This document shows, piece after piece, positions 47,721 through 59,644 of a DNA stretch of 64,000 nucleotides. This DNA comes from Kingdonia uniflora (Eukaryota > Streptophyta > Magnoliopsida > Ranunculales > Circaeasteraceae). The stretch's first letter is position 1. Every line of letters begins with the position of its first letter. A program made the translations under genes and the position numbers. The notes under the pieces are model-generated. The model searched no databases, was not told the DNA's origin, and saw only the letters and a program-made list of their open reading frames with translations. The stretch is from assembly GCA_014058105.1 (NCBI GenBank), contig JACGCM010002285.1, forward strand, positions 248,001-312,000, in the 5' to 3' direction.

Positions 47721-47756
47721 TTGTTTATTTGATTGGATGAAAACGGTTACAATGTT

Positions 47757-48870
47757 TATTTGTAAAATAGTTTCAGTTGAGCAGTATTCCATGGATATTC
47801 TAACAGGATTTTGTCTTTAGTCATCAGCCAGTAAGTGCCATTATTTATTTTATCGCTGACAATATATGGCCCTTCCCAGTTTTCTAATAACTTTCCTGAA
47901 TTTTTAGGCCGTGTGATCTTGAATTCGTCGAAGGACAAGTTCGCCAATGCCAAATTTACTTTGGCAAACTCTTTTGTTGTATGCTTTTTTCAATGTATCA
48001 TGGTATCGCCCCAAGTTTGTAATTGCTCTATCTCAGGTATCTTCTATCCAGTTGAAGTTGCAGAGGAGACGGAGTTCATTGTCTTCATCTAGGATCTTTC
48101 TTCGGGTACTTGGTAGGTCAAGGTCTGAAGGTATGACTATTTCAGTACCAAAGGCTATCTTGAAAGGAGTGCAGCCTGTTAAAACTCGAGGAGTGGTTCG
48201 GTAAGCCCAGAGAACACTGAGTAGTTTGTCAACCCATCTTCTTTTTTTGTCCTTGTTGTCGAGACACTTTCTTAAACCTGATTTGATGCTTTTGTTAATG
48301 GTTTTGGCTTGTCCGTTGCCTTGAGGATAGTATGGTATGGATGTTGATAGCTGAACTTTGTATTTATGGAGGAAAGCAAGTACTTTTGCACTGATGAATT
48401 GCTTATCATTGTCAGAGCGTATCATTTGTGGGCAGCCAAACCTTGTGATTATGTGCTCCCAAAGTAACTTGATAACCTTATTCTCATCAGTATGGCATAG
48501 GGGAACGGCTTCAACCCATTTTGTAAAGTAATCAGTGGCGACTAGCACGAATCTTCGGTTACCCGAGGCTGGATGGAAAGCTCAAATGATGTCGATCCCC
48601 CTGCATTTGAATGGCCAGAGGACATTGCTAATATGTAAGTCGAGGGCTGGACTTTTAATGTCATGGGCATGGATTTGGTATTTGTAGCATTTACGGACAA
48701 AATATTCGCAGTCCTGTCTCATTTTTGGCCAGTATAGGCCTTGTGTGAATGCACGTTGAGCTGACGATCTTCCTGAAATGTATGCGCCACAGATACCCTC
48801 GTGAAGTTCTCTGATTTTGATCTGAGCTTGTTTGTTAGAGATGCATTCGATAAGTGGCCCTCCTCCGGTT
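47757..48870 (-). pseudogene. integrase of element D
   Basis: Integrase core in a long frame (48548-48033): LVATDYFTKWVEAVPLCHTD, FGCPQMIRSDNDKQF, then GNGQAKTINKSIKSGLRKCL, SVLWAYRTTPR and FKIAFGTEIVIPSDL. The two Asp positions are kept, but the catalytic Glu of the usual GQAExINK reads Lys. The zinc-binding part is partly readable near 48700 (VRKCYKYQIHAHD). The C-terminal end is at 47953-47757 (GKLLENWEGPYIVSDKINNG). Dead by the Glu to Lys change and stops. Confidence 0.85.
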
Positions 48871-49189
48871 ATTCAGTATAGGACTTTGCCTTGAACTGTG
48901 AATCTTGGGCATTATGCCAAAAGTGATCGGGCGTCTTCTTTGTTATCTGGGTGGATATTAGAGTAGAGGTAGGCATAAAATGGTTTTCTTCAGGGTCTTC
49001 CTCTTCAGCAATGGATATTTGGAGTGTTGATAGTGCATCGATACTAGAATGCTCGATGATCTCGATTTCTAAAGATCTTTTTTTACTGTCTCCCAGCATT
49101 GCAGCGATGTAGGCTAATACATCGGTATGCTGATTTTGTTGGCGAGGTAAGTAAGAGATTGTTGCATGTTTCAACATTTTCATCTTTTC

Positions 49190-49500
49190 CTCAACCAGAG
49201 CCGCATAATCAACCATCTTTCTCGTTGTGCAGAATGTCTTGTTGTAATGATTTTCCCCGAGTAAAGAATTAACATAGACGGTTGATTCTTCGGCACCGAG
49301 GGATAGTGGGAGATCTAGACCGTGGAGGATTCCTTCATATTCGATCTCATTATTGGTGGTATAGAAGTTTATCTTTATAGTTTTCTCGATGCGATGATTA
49401 GAAGGTGTAACGAGGACGATGCCAACCCCTGATCCTAGCGGTCCAATTGACCCATCTATAAAAAGTCGCCATCCCGAGCTTTTGGACTATGCGTCAGGTT
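49190..49500 (-). pseudogene. second (archaeal-type) RNase H of element D
   Basis: WRLFIDGSIGPLGSGVGIVL, then TNNEIEYEGILHGLDLPLSL, is the Tat-type extra RNase H; the Asp of IDGS and Glu of EYE are kept. It is followed by KMVDYAALVEEKMKMLKHAT and the connecting LPRQQNQHTDVLAYIAAML block. A few stops. Confidence 0.8.
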
Positions 49501-49925
49501 CGGCTTTTGCATCATCGGTAAAGATTTCTTCGAGTTTTTCCCAACCAGGGTCTTCAACCGGAAAGTCTGCCAAAAAGTCAACGACTGCTTGTCCTTTGAC
49601 TGATATTTGTACTTCGAAGGAGATGTCGAATTCGCCAAGGAATACAGACCATTACTGAATTCTATAAGATTTCTCTTTTTTTGGAAAGTATCAGCTTGAG
49701 AGGATACTTGGTGATGATTTTAATAGGATGAGATTGAAAGTAAGGACGAAGCTTTTGAAAAGACGACCAGGGAGAGTAGTTGTTTTTCTGTCGTTGTGTA
49801 TCTTTTTTCAGCAGGCATGAGTATTTTGCAAATGAAGTAGATTGGCTTTTCAACTCCTTAATCTTCTCTAATAAGGACAAAACTAATTAAATCTTCAATT
49901 GTGCCATTCACTGAGAGGGGACGAA

Positions 49926-50669
49926 TGTAGTAGCCTACTCACAGCTTTTTGTCCCAGTCAAACACTTGAAGGCTACTTCAAAGCCTACTTAAATGTCTCG
50001 AAGCCCATCCAATCCTTAAACAATTCTCCCAAAGATTATCCGAAGACGAAGCCTCGACTCTGAACAAGCCGCGAAGACGAACTCCACATCGTAGCAGAAA
50101 CACTTTGACCATATCCATACATGGTTAAAGTATGACAGGACAGATAGCCAGCTCACTAGACAAGACGACAACGTTATTGGTCCTTTCAGCTACAGTAACA
50201 GACCCAATAATTGCTATACTGTCAGAGTACAGAAATAGACCCAAAAACTATTGCAGTGACAGCTCCGACATTTCCGGCGTCAATACCAACTCTGGGAAAC
50301 CCGCTCAATATTCGGATGGTACTCTTGTAATGTGACCTAACCTTGGCGACTCAGCCCTCCCTATGTTCTATAAATAGGAGAGATGGGGAACCAAGGAGGG
50401 GTTACAAAATCCCTCTCCGGAGCCCTTACTGATTGCCTTCGATCACCTTGTAAAACCCAGCACTCGAATCTTCAACTACTCGACAGAAATATAAATACTC
50501 TTAAAAATCCTTATCAGAGGTCGTGAAGAGTCACATTCTAGGCCTCCATGCAAGTATATTATCCGTAGATTAATTTATCTATAGGTTATATGCTTGATTT
50601 CCTTTGATAAAGGATTAACCCCATGGTGTAAGAGTTGACTTCCCCTCTGCTCAAAGTTAGGCCCCTATA
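49926..50669 (+). repeat. left LTR of element B
   Basis: TGTAGTAGCCTACTC to GGCCCCTATA (the other copy ends CTACA). TATA box ctataaatag at 50368-50377. Unusually it is preceded by ctgagaggggacgaa, the same polypurine string that precedes the right LTR. Confidence 0.92.
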
Positions 50670-50687
50670 TTTGGCGTCGTCTGTACT
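50670..50687 (+). other. probable primer-binding region of element B
   Basis: tttggcgtcgtctgtact follows the left LTR directly; compare tttggcgccatctgtact in element A. Confidence 0.65.
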
Positions 50688-50754
50688 TCCCACCCTACCA
50701 ATCTCACTTTCTTATTTCCCTCCCTTTGTTCTCAATTTCAACAGATTATTCTCA

Positions 50755-52410
50755 ATGGCACCCACCCTCCATTCAAGTTCTACCCATGCCGACAACTCTA
50801 TCGATGAAGTGGCCGCCCAAATAGCCTTACTTTCTCAACAATTCGCCCAAGCCAAGGAACGCCACCATGCACAACTTCACAGGAATGTGAAAAACACCGG
50901 TAGGAATTCAAAACAGAACGACATCGCCATCTGGACGATGCCGACGGGCAAAATTGGGCAATTAACGAGTTACGCAATACCGTCAGAGAGTTGCAGAGAC
51001 TACAACCTTTGGACGAGGCTCGACTATCCCAAGCACCAGACCCGTCGCACGTGTCTGTCCGCGCCCGTCTGGGGCCCCTACCAAATCTCAAAATACCCCC
51101 AGTCCATATCGGTGCCGAGGGTGTTCCCCACACTATTCCCCCTACTGGCTCTATCTATCTCGGCATTTACCCCACCGAAGATTCCTCTGACTTCACCCTC
51201 CGTTCATCCAGACACCCCAAACGCCACTCTGCACGAGAACGTCTCGAGGAGTACAGTGTAGAATACATACCACACACTCAGACTCATCATCCTCGAACCC
51301 TCCGATCACCCCCTCCTCTTGCCTATGCTGCACAACAGGACTTCAACTACAAAATCCAACCTGTCATCTACGCCAATGCGAGTCCGGCACCAAACTTATG
51401 GAGTCGATTGAATAATCTCCTTTGCCCTAAACTCCTCACCATCGAGATACCTCCAAATTTATCTGTTCCCAAACTCACCAAATACCGTAACACCGAACCT
51501 TAATCACACATCCTCGAATTCTAAAATGCTCTGAGCCTCTACTCCACAATCGACCACCTGATGTGTTGCCTTTTTCCCACCAGCCTCACCGACAGCCCAC
51601 TTCGATGGTATCACAATCTCCCTAATGGCTCGATCCAGAGTTTCGAGCAACTGTCACTGTTTTTCATCGCCCAATTTTCCTTCAATAAAGGCAAAGAGGT
51701 CAGAGTCGATGCCCTCTTCAATTCCAGAAAATCCAGTAGTGAAGCCCTTGAAGCCTTCATCTAGAAGTTCCTTGACGAGTCGTAAAAAGTCGAGAGCCTT
51801 GACTGCGCGAATGATGTACTCGCGTACTAAATTGATTTACCAGATCACATTCGTGTTAAAGAGTACCTGGTCCTCCATAAACCTCGAACCCTCGAGGAGA
51901 TGCTCTCAAAGGTTAATGGCTATATCGACCTTGAGCCCCTTCACGAATCTCGTAAATAGGAGCAACCTTCAGCCACCAACTTCAATAAACCTCGACAAGG
52001 CCTACCTTCTGACCCCACACCCCTGATCGCTCCCATCTCACAGGAGACTGAGAGCCACAAATGCCATCACAATGAGAACAATGCCAAAGTTCGCAGAAAG
52101 TGGCCAAAGCCGGTCCTACCGATACTTATTGCCCCTCTTAGCACCCTTCTAGCACATATACAGGCAGATCCCATCTAGCGTATCCCTTTCCCCATTAAAG
52201 TCAAACCAGGTAAACCTTACTGCGCCAATCACAAGTGTAACTGCCACCTCACCAGAAAATGCATTACCCTCCAGCGCTTTCTCGAAATCATCCTCAAAGC
52301 AGGTCGTCTACATCAATATATTGCCGACCTTCCCAGTTACCTTGACGGGTCCTACCTCAAACCTCAACCTGCCCCTACTGCCAACCCGGCCGAGGTGCAT
52401 ATCTACTGAA
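50755..52410 (+). pseudogene. gag remnant of element B
   Basis: ATG at 50755 opens MAPTLHSSSTHADNSIDEVA, AQIALLSQQFAQAKERHHAQ. The gag core is at 51561-51770: LTDSPLRWYHNLPNGSIQSF then FEQLSLFFIAQFSFNKGKE. The 3' part continues past EMLSKVNGYIDLE (about 51900), in changing frames, to the protease. Frameshifts and stops throughout. Confidence 0.8.
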
Positions 52411-52544
52411 TAAATTTTATCAAAGTTAATAACATAGACAGCGGCCGTTCTAAGAGCAAGCGCAAGCATGTCAAAGAATGCCACAAACTCACCTACCAGG
52501 AGAAGCTGCCCGCTCTCCTACCAGGATCAAGCCTCTCCCCTCAA

Positions 52545-52960
52545 CCCGAAGGCATCTCTTTCATCGACTGTGATACATCCCATGTCTGTTTTCCCAATTC
52601 TGATCCATTAGTCATCATGATTAAGATCAAAAACCTTGTCCTCCGTAAAATGCTCATAGACACAGGAAGTGTAGCTGATGTCCTTTTCCTCCAAACTGTC
52701 CAAACCATGAAGAAAACCGACCTCGTCACTGCTGCCAATGTCGAACTCAAAGGTTTTAATGGGGCCACAAAAGTTGTTGTTGGTCGAATCAGCCTCCCAG
52801 TTACCACCGGCCCAGTCACATTCCAAACCTGCTTTCTTGTTATCGATAAGAAGTCTGAATACCTTGGTATCCTTGGGCGCGATTGGCTCCATGCCATGCA
52901 TGCCATACCTTCGACCTATCATCAGACCCTTCGTTTCCCCCCCCCTTAGGTACTTAGAAT
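52545..52960 (+). pseudogene. aspartic protease of element B
   Basis: LRKMLIDTGSVADVLFLQTV keeps the catalytic D-T-G, followed by VELKGFNGATKVVVGRISLP and SEYLGILGRDWLHAMHA. This domain is readable in one frame from about 52617 to 52946. The flanking links to gag and RT are broken. Confidence 0.85.
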
Positions 52961-53229
52961 TAAAAAGGCTCTCAATGGCTCGCTCGTTCATGCGAGCATC
53001 CAAAGATCGATCAGATCCAGGGGCTCGTCAGCCGCCCATAGCAATCACTATCCCTTTCTATCTCCACACCGTCGACAGATGTCACCTCACCCATCGAACC
53101 TACAGTCTATATCAAACTCGACGGTCCTGGTCGAGGCACATTTATTGGATCTTTTTTAGACGAGCCAGAACCCCTCGAGCTCTCATATTTCCTTCGAGCA
53201 AACAAAAATGTCTTTCTATGGACGTTCAG

Positions 53230-54510
53230 GGAGATGTCCGGTGTCGACCCCAGTTTGGCATGCCACCACCTCGATCTTATTCCCCATTCCACAACAGTTA
53301 AACACAAGAAACATACCTTGACACCTCGACATCGAGAAGCAGTAAACCTTGAAGTTGACAAACTCATAGCCGCAGGTTTCATCGGAGAAGTGAAGTATAC
53401 TGATTGGATATCAAACATTGTTGTAGTTCCCAAAAAGAATGGCAAGATCGGGATTTGCGTCGACTTCACAGACCTCAACAAGTACACACCGAAGAACAGC
53501 TTCCCCCTCCCGATCATCTTAGTACTCTAATACCACTGCTGGTCATGAGCGTCTGTCTATGATGGACGCAACTTTGGGTTACAATTAGGTACCTCTCCTC
53601 CTCGAAGGTCAACTTAAAACTTTTTTCATTAATGAACAAGGCCTTTACTGTTTTAACATCATACCATTCGGCCTTAAAAATACGAGTGCCACCTATCAAC
53701 GCCTTATCACGACCATGTTAAAACCCCTGCTTAGCATGTCGGTCGAAGTTTACATCATCGACATGTTATGCAAGAGCCTCCAAAAATAGACCCACATTCA
53801 GGACCTAACTGAAGTCTTTTCGATACTTCGATCATACAACATGAAACTGAACCCAGACAAATGCAAATTTGGTGTTTCGTCTGGTAAATTTTTAGGCTAC
53901 CTTATCAGCAAGCGAGGTATTGTGATCGACCCAACCCATATACGAACTCTCATCGACGTACCTTCGCCCCGAACCAAAAAAGATATCAAAAAAGTGGCTG
54001 ATAAAATTGCGGCCCTCAACCGCTTTATTTCCAAATCCTTTGACCATTGTGCTTGGCTCTTCTCCCTCTTACGCGACCAAGGCATCCCCAAAACAAAAAA
54101 GAAAAATAACCCTGAGATGAACTGGACACCCGAATATGAACATGCCTTACTCGAACTCAAAGCTTACCTTGGTCGACCACCCATTATCAACACCCCCATC
54201 GATGGTGAGGCACTCTCTTTATATCTCGCTGTTACAGACACCTCCATCAGTTCAGTACTTATTCGACTCGAATCAAACATCGAAAAACTTGTATATTTTA
54301 TCAGCAAAACTTTAACACCTGCAGAAAGTCGATATTCAAAATTTGAGCGCTTGCTTCTCACCCTCATCTACTCATTCCGCAAACTCAAACCATATTTTCA
54401 AGCTCACCCCATCCGTGTTATAACAAGCTACCCCCTTCGAGAAGTGCTCAACAAAAAAAGAAAAATCCAAAAGAGTGCAAAAGTGGTCTATCTACCTTGG
54501 TGAACATGAC
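53230..54510 (+). pseudogene. reverse transcriptase and RNase H of element B
   Basis: 53234-53530: VDKLIAAGFIGEVKYTDWIS, KKNGKIGICVDFTDLNKYTP. Then a frame change, MMDATLGYN, QGLYCFNIIPFGLKN, and the catalytic box reads VYIIDMLCKS, so one of the two Asp is lost. 53841-54503 is open: PDKCKFGVSSGKFLGYLISK, WTPEYEHALLELKAYLGRPP, LSLYLAVTDTSISSVLIRLE, PAESRYSKFERLLLTLIYSF, KPYFQAHPIRVITSYPL. The RNase H part is therefore almost intact. Confidence 0.9.
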
Positions 54511-54559
54511 ATCACATTCGAGAAGTGCTATAACAAACAGTAGCAGATTTCCTTGTTGA

Positions 54560-55385
54560 CTTCCGAGTCGAAGATGTCGATTGGGAAGAACATGAAGATG
54601 ATCTGACAGAAGACTAGCCCGAAGTATCAGATCCTTGGAACCCTAACACTGGATGGTATATATTCACAAATGGATCCACTGGGCTCAGCGGTTCAGGGAT
54701 TGGTATAGTCCTTGTTACACCTATGAATGATCGAATAGAGAAGGCAGCTAAGCTAAACTTTGAATGTTCCAATAACAAAGCTGAGTATGAAGCTCTGATA
54801 CATGGCCTCGACCTCGTACTCAAACTCGGCATTCCCAAACTTGTACTTTTCACAGATTCCCAACTAGTTTAGAAACATTACACTGGCGAAAATTAAGCAA
54901 ACGGACGCATGGCCGAATATGCTCTTTTCGTTCGACAACGCATGGACCGTTTTCCTGAAAAATCTACTATCACTCATTACCCTCGAGGAGAAAACCGACA
55001 CGTAGATGCCCTCACCTACATAACAGCTATGTTAGGCCAATCAGAATCCCGAACCCTCCATATCGAAGTACTCGAACGCCCAAGTATCGACCAGATGGAA
55101 GTCAATGCCATCAATACTGGGGGAGAGAGTCTCGATCTAGACGACTGGCGAACACCATTCCTCTATTACTTTAACAAAGTTTCCCTCTTAGTTGATCCCA
55201 AAGCCAAACGATCATTATTAGAGAACTGCTGTAGATACACCATTCACAAACATGAGTTACATCGCAAATCCCCAAATGGCGTCCTTCTTCGATGCATTTC
55301 TCAAACCGAAGCCTCTAAAATTCTAGCCAAACTCTTCCAAGGGACCTACGGTGCTCATACTGTTGGCCAATCTATGGCCCTTTGA
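54560..55385 (+). pseudogene. second RNase H and linker of element B
   Basis: WYIFTNGSTGLSGSGIGIVL then NNKAEYEALIHGLDLVLKLG is the Tat-type extra RNase H. The catalytic Asp of IDGS reads Asn (TNGS). The linker to integrase (54909-55385) is open: MAEYALFVRQRMDRFPEKST, YPRGENRHVDALTYITAMLG, and the DGVLLRCIS-like region near 55290. Confidence 0.85.
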
Positions 55386-56303
55386 GCCATCTCCCAAGGT
55401 TTATTCTGGCCAAACATGAAAAAATAAGCCTAAGAGTATGCCAAATACTGTGAAAAATGCCAGTATCACGCCCACGACATCCATAGTCCTTCACAAGACC
55501 CCATTTCAGTCAAGTTTCCTGGTCGTTCAAAAGATGGGCTATCGATCTCATCGGTCACTTCCCTAAAGCCTTGGGTAGTAGAGAGAATATCCTTGTTGCA
55601 ACAGATTACTTTACCAAATAGGTCGAAGTTATGCCTTTATGCCGAACCAGGGAAAAATAAATTATCAAATTTTTATGGGAAAACATCATCACCCGTTTTG
55701 GATGCCCTCATATGATTCGATGCGACAATGGGATCCCCAGTTCGTCGGCAACAAAGTTAGAAATTTCCTCAAGAACCATAACATCATCCTCTCCCCCTCA
55801 GCACCTTACTACCCCCAAGGCAGTGGTCAAGTCAAAGCTATCAACAAAACCATAGTCGACGGTCTCAAGAAACAACTCAACGCAAAGAAAGGTCGATGGG
55901 TTTAGGAGTTACAACATTTCTTCTAGGCCTATCGAACAATGCCAAGAAAATCCACATGCTGCACCCCTTTCCTTAGAGCTTATGGTACTGAAGCAGTGCT
56001 CCCTACTCAATTTGAAGTACCCACACGAGATCCCATCCTCCCAGACGAAGATAATGAGTTTGAACTCGGATGTACATGTTATGGATCGATGAGACCAGAG
56101 ACCGAGCCATCGCCAACCTTGGTCGTTACCATACATCACTTCAGAAGTCAGACAACAAGCGAGTTCGAGCACGAAGTTTCAACATCGGAGATCTTGTACT
56201 TCGACGTGTCAACCAATCTTTGAAGCCCCGAAATGCCAGCAAGCTCACCGTATCTTGGGAAGGACCTTATGTCGTTTATGAAAAAATCGACAAAGGTTCA
56301 TGA
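55386..56303 (+). pseudogene. integrase of element B
   Basis: Zinc part CEKCQYHAHDIHSP (about 55450). Core pieces ATDYFTK (stop at the Trp position) and MIRCDNG, where one extra base (gacaatgggatccccag) shifts the frame. Then PYYPQGSGQVKAINKTIVDG, where the catalytic Glu reads Lys as in element D. C-terminal part at 56070-56303: FNIGDLVLRRVNQSLK, KLTVSWEGPYVVYEKIDKG. Dead. Confidence 0.85.
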
Positions 56304-56447
56304 CAGAAGATAACGAGCCTCTACCACATCCATAGGGCACAATACACCTGGTCTCATACAATAGGCCACAACCTCCATCTTATACACCTGATGTAAATAC
56401 ATAATAATCAATAAACTATTTTTCCTCCTATAAACTTCGTCTCCTGT

Positions 56448-57055
56448 TTTCCAGTAAATTTCTTGGTTAATCCTAGGTATCATATCAACCCTCAACCCGA
56501 CTGATTCTTGGGGGCGACCCTGAAAATTTTCAAACTCCCAATTTCGAGCAAACTCGAGTGGCAAGGATGGTTAATAGACCAGACCCTCAGAAATGTATTG
56601 GGGGAAACAATTATGCTTCGATCCGGTTTAAGCCGTCGAAGTCCAATCGATTTCTTGGTTTCCTCTAAGTATCACGTCAACCCTCGACCCGACTGATAAT
56701 TTGGACCGACCTTGAAATTTTCAAGCTTCCAACATTCGAGCAAACTCGAGGGGCACGAATGGTCGAAAGATCGGACCCACGAGGATGCGTTGGTGGTGAA
56801 CATGTATCACTTCGCTGTGGCTAAGACCTTCGAAGTCCAGTAAATTTCCGGGTTTCCTCTAAGTATCATGTCAACCTCGGCCCGACTGATACTCGGGGGC
56901 GATCTTGAAAATTTTCAAACTCCCAACATTCGAACAGATTCGAGGGGCACGAATGGTCGAAAGACCGGACCCTCGAGAATGCATTGGGGGCGACCACGTC
57001 TTACATCGCTATGGCTTAGGCCATCGATGTCTGGTTAATCTCTTGGCTCAAGCAA
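56448..57055 (+). repeat. 192-193-bp tandem array after the integrase of element B
   Basis: cgaccctgaaaattttcaaa recurs at about 56515, 56707 and 56900. Units contain tcgagcaaactcgag, gaccctcgagaatg and gtatcacgtcaaccctcgac. Three copies, in the same slot as the arrays of A and D. Confidence 0.92.
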
Positions 57056-57470
57056 ATTATCATAACTATCTCGACATTCTTCAAGGTTTGATCACTCTAC
57101 AATCATTCGACATTTACAGCATACGTAGATACAAGTATATAGAAATATCTTCAATCCTACCACATGTAAGAAGTTTCAGAACAATAAATATCAGAGAAGC
57201 AGTTTCAACAAAAATCAATCCAAATCATGCTCTTAATAAATCTCAAGAATCTAGCACAACAATTCAATACAGATCAAGGTCACACAAATCAGTCTCAAGT
57301 GCAGTCCACAAACCAAACAGAATCAGTACAGTACAAGTCAAATTCAGTACAATACCTTAAGACAATCACAAGTTCAAAGATCAACTCCAAAGAAAGATAA
57401 ACATCGTTCAAACATTACAACCCAACAGAAAATAAATAAAAAATAGGCATGGCACTCCAGTACAAATGCC

Positions 57471-59644
57471 TCATATCGGCATGGCTGCATCTTCTCCCCC
57501 AACAGGTTTTTCAGTACTAACACCTTTAGCACCCACAGTAGAAGGTTTCGACCCTGCACCATCGGCGACCATATCAGTTGTAGCTCCGGCAGCAGGACCT
57601 TCGACCACAGGAGCCTCCACGCCACCTCCAACACCTTTATTAGTAACATCCACCTCTATCCCTTCGGTTAACAAAGTATCTTCAACAACAGGATCTTGGG
57701 TATCAGGCAAGCGTTGCAGAGTTATAGGATCAAACCCCATATCCTCTATGAGCTCCTTTATCCTAACATTACCCAAAACTTCAACATCATATTGTGCTTG
57801 GTAATGCTCTTTTAGTGCTTTCTTTTCCTTCTCATGATTAACAAACTTTAACCTCAGTACCTGTTCATGATTGAAATGTTGACCCTCCAGTCTCTTCTCG
57901 AATGCATCATTGATGCCTCCAGATCTCGCTTCAACTTATTATTATCAGACAACAACAACGCTTCTGTCCCCCGAGCAAGCTCTAGACTGTCAATCACCTC
58001 CCGTAACCTCCTCTTTCCTACTTTTACTGCCTTGTTGTAGGATTGTGCCCAAGCATCCATCTGATAGAGTATTCGAGCTGTCAGTACTTCTCTAAGCATG
58101 AAACACTTAAGAATTTTTCAAAATTTCACACGCAATAATAGACAGTTACCTAATACATACTCCTTTTCATCTACCTCAAAGCCTCGTCTGGGTCAGCATC
58201 ACAGATCTCCGCCATCAAAGCAGCCTTGGCTAGAGCCTGTTCTTCTCATTCAGCCTCCGTCATCTCTTCGCCCTCATCCTTTGTATCATCTTCCCCCAGC
58301 GCCCTGTGCCTTTTGCGCTTCATTAATTTTGTCTGTTGTACCCTCAGAGACTCGGGAATAACCTTGTATTTCCCCTTCTCAGCCTGTGTTGGTACCTGCC
58401 TCAGCCTCAGTCTCGAAGCATCACTAGCCACTTTGGGCACTGACACCGCCTGCTTTGCCGCCCGCTTCGCCTTCAGAACTTACTGAACCTTCTTCGCCAA
58501 ATTATCATCCTCCATGCCTTCGACTACCATTAAAACACCTTCGCCTCCCCTCTTCTTTGATGGCTTCGACATGAGGGGTATATTTCGAAGCAGGGAATCT
58601 ATCTTCTTCTTCCTTTTCCTCTTGATACCAAGACTCTCGAAAATAGAATTCACCCACTCCTCGTCAGAATCGAGTAAAGTGTCAATATAATCCCTCGGAT
58701 TCTCCCAAGACCGGTTAGTCGGACCTGCAGAAAAACATAAATATAATCACCGTTTATTCGAGCAACACATCAAAAACATCTTCAACATAAAACTTACTCG
58801 GGTTATAAACTTTATGATGTAACCTGTAAGAGCCCTTTCCTTCGACATTCTCAAAATTACCCTGTACCACACCTAAATTCTTATTCCGCCCTCGACCCGT
58901 CGAGCACAGATCAAACAACCTGGGCTTCTCTGGGTAGCACTGGATGTGGTACGTACCCACATTCTGGTTCGTCTTCCTCACATAGAATGATACCACATCA
59001 TACCACTCAATTAAACCCCTCTTCTTACTCCTTAATTTTATATTCATCTGAAATTTCCTTATCATCTCGTAAAAATTTCCATTCATCTGAACCGGGGCAA
59101 CTTCCCAAAAATTTAACACCTCCTTCACCAGCCTAAGGAGGGGAAGTTGCATTCCTAGTCAAATTTGACCCCTGTACGCCATTATCCCCTCTCGAGGGTT
59201 TGACTTGAAAGATAACCATGTTCCCGCCGCACTCAACACCACCCCAACCTTCAACAGCTGCAGCTTGGCAGCAAATCGATCTAATCTTACCTTATCTCTA
59301 GCTGAGACAGAACCGTCGGCCTTATCCAACTCAGCCGACTCCCCACTATCATCACTTAGCTCCCCTCCTCCCCTCTCACCACCTGAAGGTCTAGCATTAC
59401 CTTTGTTTCTCTCCCCTCCCCCTATCTCTTCCTCATTACTATCCTCAGTTACGATCGTCTTACGACGTCTAGTATTCGAAACCCCATTTGCCGGCACCAC
59501 CACGGCTAACGGGACATCAGTTACAGCATCTAATACTTTTAAGTCGCTGCCCTCATCCATCGGAGCACGGCCAGAAACACTAGCCTCATTTTCTTTGACT
59601 TTCTCATCTATCAGCCACATTCTCGAAGCTCGACGGGTACGCAT
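57471..59644 (-). pseudogene. antisense spliced gene of element B (Transposase_28-like)
   Basis: ATG at 59644 (MRTRRASRMWLIDEKVKENE). Exon a (59644-58798) is acidic at first (EDSNEEEIGGGER), then after a stop has MQLPLLRLVKEVLNFWEVAP, VQMNGNFYEMIRKFQMNIKL and EWYDVVSFYVRKTNQNVGTY. Intron 1 is 58797-58725 (73 bp, GTAAGT...tctgcag). Exon b (58724-58175) begins GPTNRSWENPRDYIDTLLDS and is Lys-rich. Intron 2 is 58174-58092 (83 bp, GTAGAT...gcttag). Exon c (58091 on) is EVLTARILYQMDAWAQSYNK, AVKVGKRRLREVIDSLELAR, a coiled coil, then a frameshifted tail ending near 57471. Minus-strand TATA at 59874-59884. Same exon layout as in A and D; few stops, so the best-preserved copy. Confidence 0.78.

Larger units (their letters stand above)
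47757..49925 (-). mobile_element. Ty3/gypsy element D, left part (RNase H to integrase)
   Basis: Minus strand. From right to left: RNase H (49662-49890: FVLIRED, KLRPYFQSHPIKIITKYPLK), second RNase H, integrase, tandem array, antisense gene. The upstream half (protease end and RT) is at 63170-64000, beyond element B. D therefore spans about 44.9 kb to past the window edge, interrupted by the 13.2-kb element B. Confidence 0.85.

Noticed and set aside
57466..57804. A 112-codon plus-strand open frame
   Set aside because: It is the reverse-strand shadow of the antisense gene tail of element B, whose minus-strand frame (57776-57471) fits the gene layout better.
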